A model generated the notes under the pieces. It worked only from the letters and a program-made list of their open reading frames with translations. It had not been told where the DNA came from and did no database searches. This document shows positions 62,619 to 64,000 of a DNA stretch of 64,000 bases, piece by piece. The position numbers and the translations under genes were made by a program. The stretch is from Stromatinia cepivora (Eukaryota; Ascomycota; Leotiomycetes; Helotiales; Sclerotiniaceae). The stretch spans positions 186,001 through 250,000 of the forward strand of contig RCTD01000011.1 in the NCBI GenBank assembly GCA_014898415.1, read 5' to 3'. Position 1 is the stretch's first letter; each line of letters starts with the position of its first letter.

Positions 62619-64000
62619 AAGCGAGGGGTGGTGATTCAGGGGCTGTACATTATGTATCTGTCTTGATGTAAGGTATCAGTGGGGGCTAGTTATTTGTATT
62701 GTACATGATCCCCCCTTTTCAGAGTTCTGATCAGGAACTCTAAATATCCAATACCGCTCGAGATGAGTCAGTCTACCATTTCATGAGCAGATTTTGAGTT
62801 TTTGGGGAACGTGAAAGCAACATAGAGCCAAGCATATTGCTTTCGCCGAATAAGCTATCACAAAAGAATCCAGATAATACCAAGGCAGTATATCTCTCTA
62901 GCATAGCAGCGCCAACACCGGTGAGTCCAAAAAGGCCAAGCTCTAGTTTCAGGTAACAGGCGAGAGTGCTCTGATGGACTATGTTATCAAATATGTACGC
63001 TGAGTCTATATACCCCTCTCTCCCTCCCCTTGATCGTTCACCCTTCATTCATCCTCTAATAATATCTATCACGCTCTTTCTTCAGAATAAACCCCTAGCC
63101 ACCATCCATCCGTCCTATTTCTTCAGAATTATTCTTTACCCACTCTCAAACTTCCTACTACAGCTTTTCGGCTGACGCCAAATAATCACTGCCTCCCGCT
63201 TATAAAATGATTTCTCCTATTTCTACAACTCAGTTGGCACTTCATCTTCAATCTCATACTTTACAATGAACTTGCCACGGAAGCTATCATTCCATGCATC
63301 TCTTAGCTTCGCTGAGCTATGTCTTGCCAAATCTTCATGGCCTCAGCGATAGAATACCTTGTTTCTCACCTTAACTATGCCGGAGAAGTGATCGAGACAG
63401 AACGCAATTAAATACACATGCTAACTACGTTCGATATATAGAGAAGCCCACATGTACTTGGTCTGGTTACTTCTCGAATTGGCTTATAGATAAAGGGCGA
63501 CATGACAAACATGCCTAGAGAGCAACTTTGTGCAGGCAGAACCCAATATCACACTAGACGTGGCTGTATTGACATTGTATGGGTAAGCCTGTGATGTTGT
63601 ACTCACTCAGCATCTAAGTATGCTCCAGCGTCATGCTCAAAGCACTTACCCAAATCTGCTTTGCCGAGTTGTATCATCACATATCACAATATTTGGAACT
63701 ATATTCACGATGGTAATACTTTTATTCCAGTCTATCTAAGCTAAGATGCAACTGATTAGTAGTACATGGTTTGTTCAAATCGAAGAGACTCTATCCTATG
63801 TCTATCTTGTCCAAAGGAGCAAGAGAATCAATAGGGAGCCGGTCACCATATAAATGGCGGACCAGGAGCCACAATGCCCTGTCATATTTGATTGGTAGAC
63901 AATAATCCTGTACAACAGTAGATGAAGCCAAATTCCTGCGAAGATGAAGAAAGAAATACCGTAAACTCCGTGAAATCAGTAGTCGTAAACACGAAGACAC
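62619..64000. other. Terminal region without a confident gene
   Basis: A pyrimidine-rich stretch lies at about 63,000-63,180. Short frames on both strands around 62,770-63,175 show no family resemblance. A frame at 63,791-64,000 (minus) is listed separately. Confidence 0.4.
63791..64000 (-). CDS. Possible 3' part of a gene running off the window
   Basis: A minus-strand frame of about 69 codons is open to the window edge and ends at 63,791. Its segment ALWLLVRHLYGDRLP faintly resembles the end of a BTB/POZ domain (LLRYLYG-type), but this is too weak to assign. It could be an exon of a gene beginning beyond 64,000, or chance. Confidence 0.2.
   Translation of the reverse strand: MSSCLRLLISRSLRYFFLHLRRNLASSTVVQDYCLPIKYDRALWLLVRHLYGDRLPIDSLAPLDKIDIG

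Noticed and set aside
1..64000. CRISPR arrays, bacterial operons, rRNA genes
   Set aside because: Introns and gene families show a fungal nuclear genome; no spaced repeats of CRISPR type or rRNA sequence were seen.

Overview
The window looks like nuclear DNA of a filamentous ascomycete (Pezizomycotina; Leotiomycetes is plausible but not proven). The genes have many short introns, mostly about 46-160 nt, with CTAAC/CTGAC-type branch sites. They encode typical ascomycete proteins: UstYa/DUF3328, a Pth11-like membrane protein, Med12/Srb8 and Eos1. The sequence is sharply two-part. About 1-33,230 is extremely AT-rich and gene-free, like an AT-isochore made by repeat-induced point mutation (RIP). 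About 33,240-64,000 has ordinary base composition and is gene-dense.

AT-rich half: decayed repeats. I can see two diverged copies of a 5-6 kb family (about 2.5-8.2 kb and 25.2-30.2 kb). A smaller family is also present twice (about 9.8-11.6 kb and 16.9-18.7 kb). A pair of roughly 510-bp direct repeats (about 18.7 and 24.3 kb) looks like LTRs. Three elements have terminal inverted repeats: 3377-4181, 12433-14269 and about 30211-32494. The first two have TA target-site duplications. No intact gene was found in this half.

Accessory region, 33.2-48.3 kb: a putative ribosomal-peptide (RiPP) cluster of the dikaritin type, the group that includes ustiloxin and phomopsin. In order it holds a BBE-type FAD oxidase (-), a Pth11/rhodopsin-like seven-helix membrane protein (-), two UstYa-family proteins with HELHC motifs (+ and -), a secreted precursor with four KR-spaced repeats that share the hexapeptide YAWAVD (+), a cytochrome P450 (-) and an O-methyltransferase (+). 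The likely order of events is secretion and Kex2-type cleavage of the precursor, oxidative ring closure by the UstYa proteins, then tailoring by the P450, oxidase and methyltransferase. The precursor has a clear signal-peptide frame and a good intron, but no ATG is visible in that frame.

Housekeeping region, 48.7-62.6 kb: an F-BAR/RhoGAP protein (Rgd1-like), Mediator subunit Med12 (Srb8), the ER protein Asterix/UPF0139, translation initiation factor eIF1 (Sui1) with a duplicated in-phase cassette exon, the ER N-glycosylation protein Eos1 with an apparent 3-nt microexon, and a mitochondrial mL45/Mba1-type protein. The last 1.4 kb holds no gene I can call with confidence.

Exon boundaries were worked out by eye from splice signals and reading-frame continuity. 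They are predictions.
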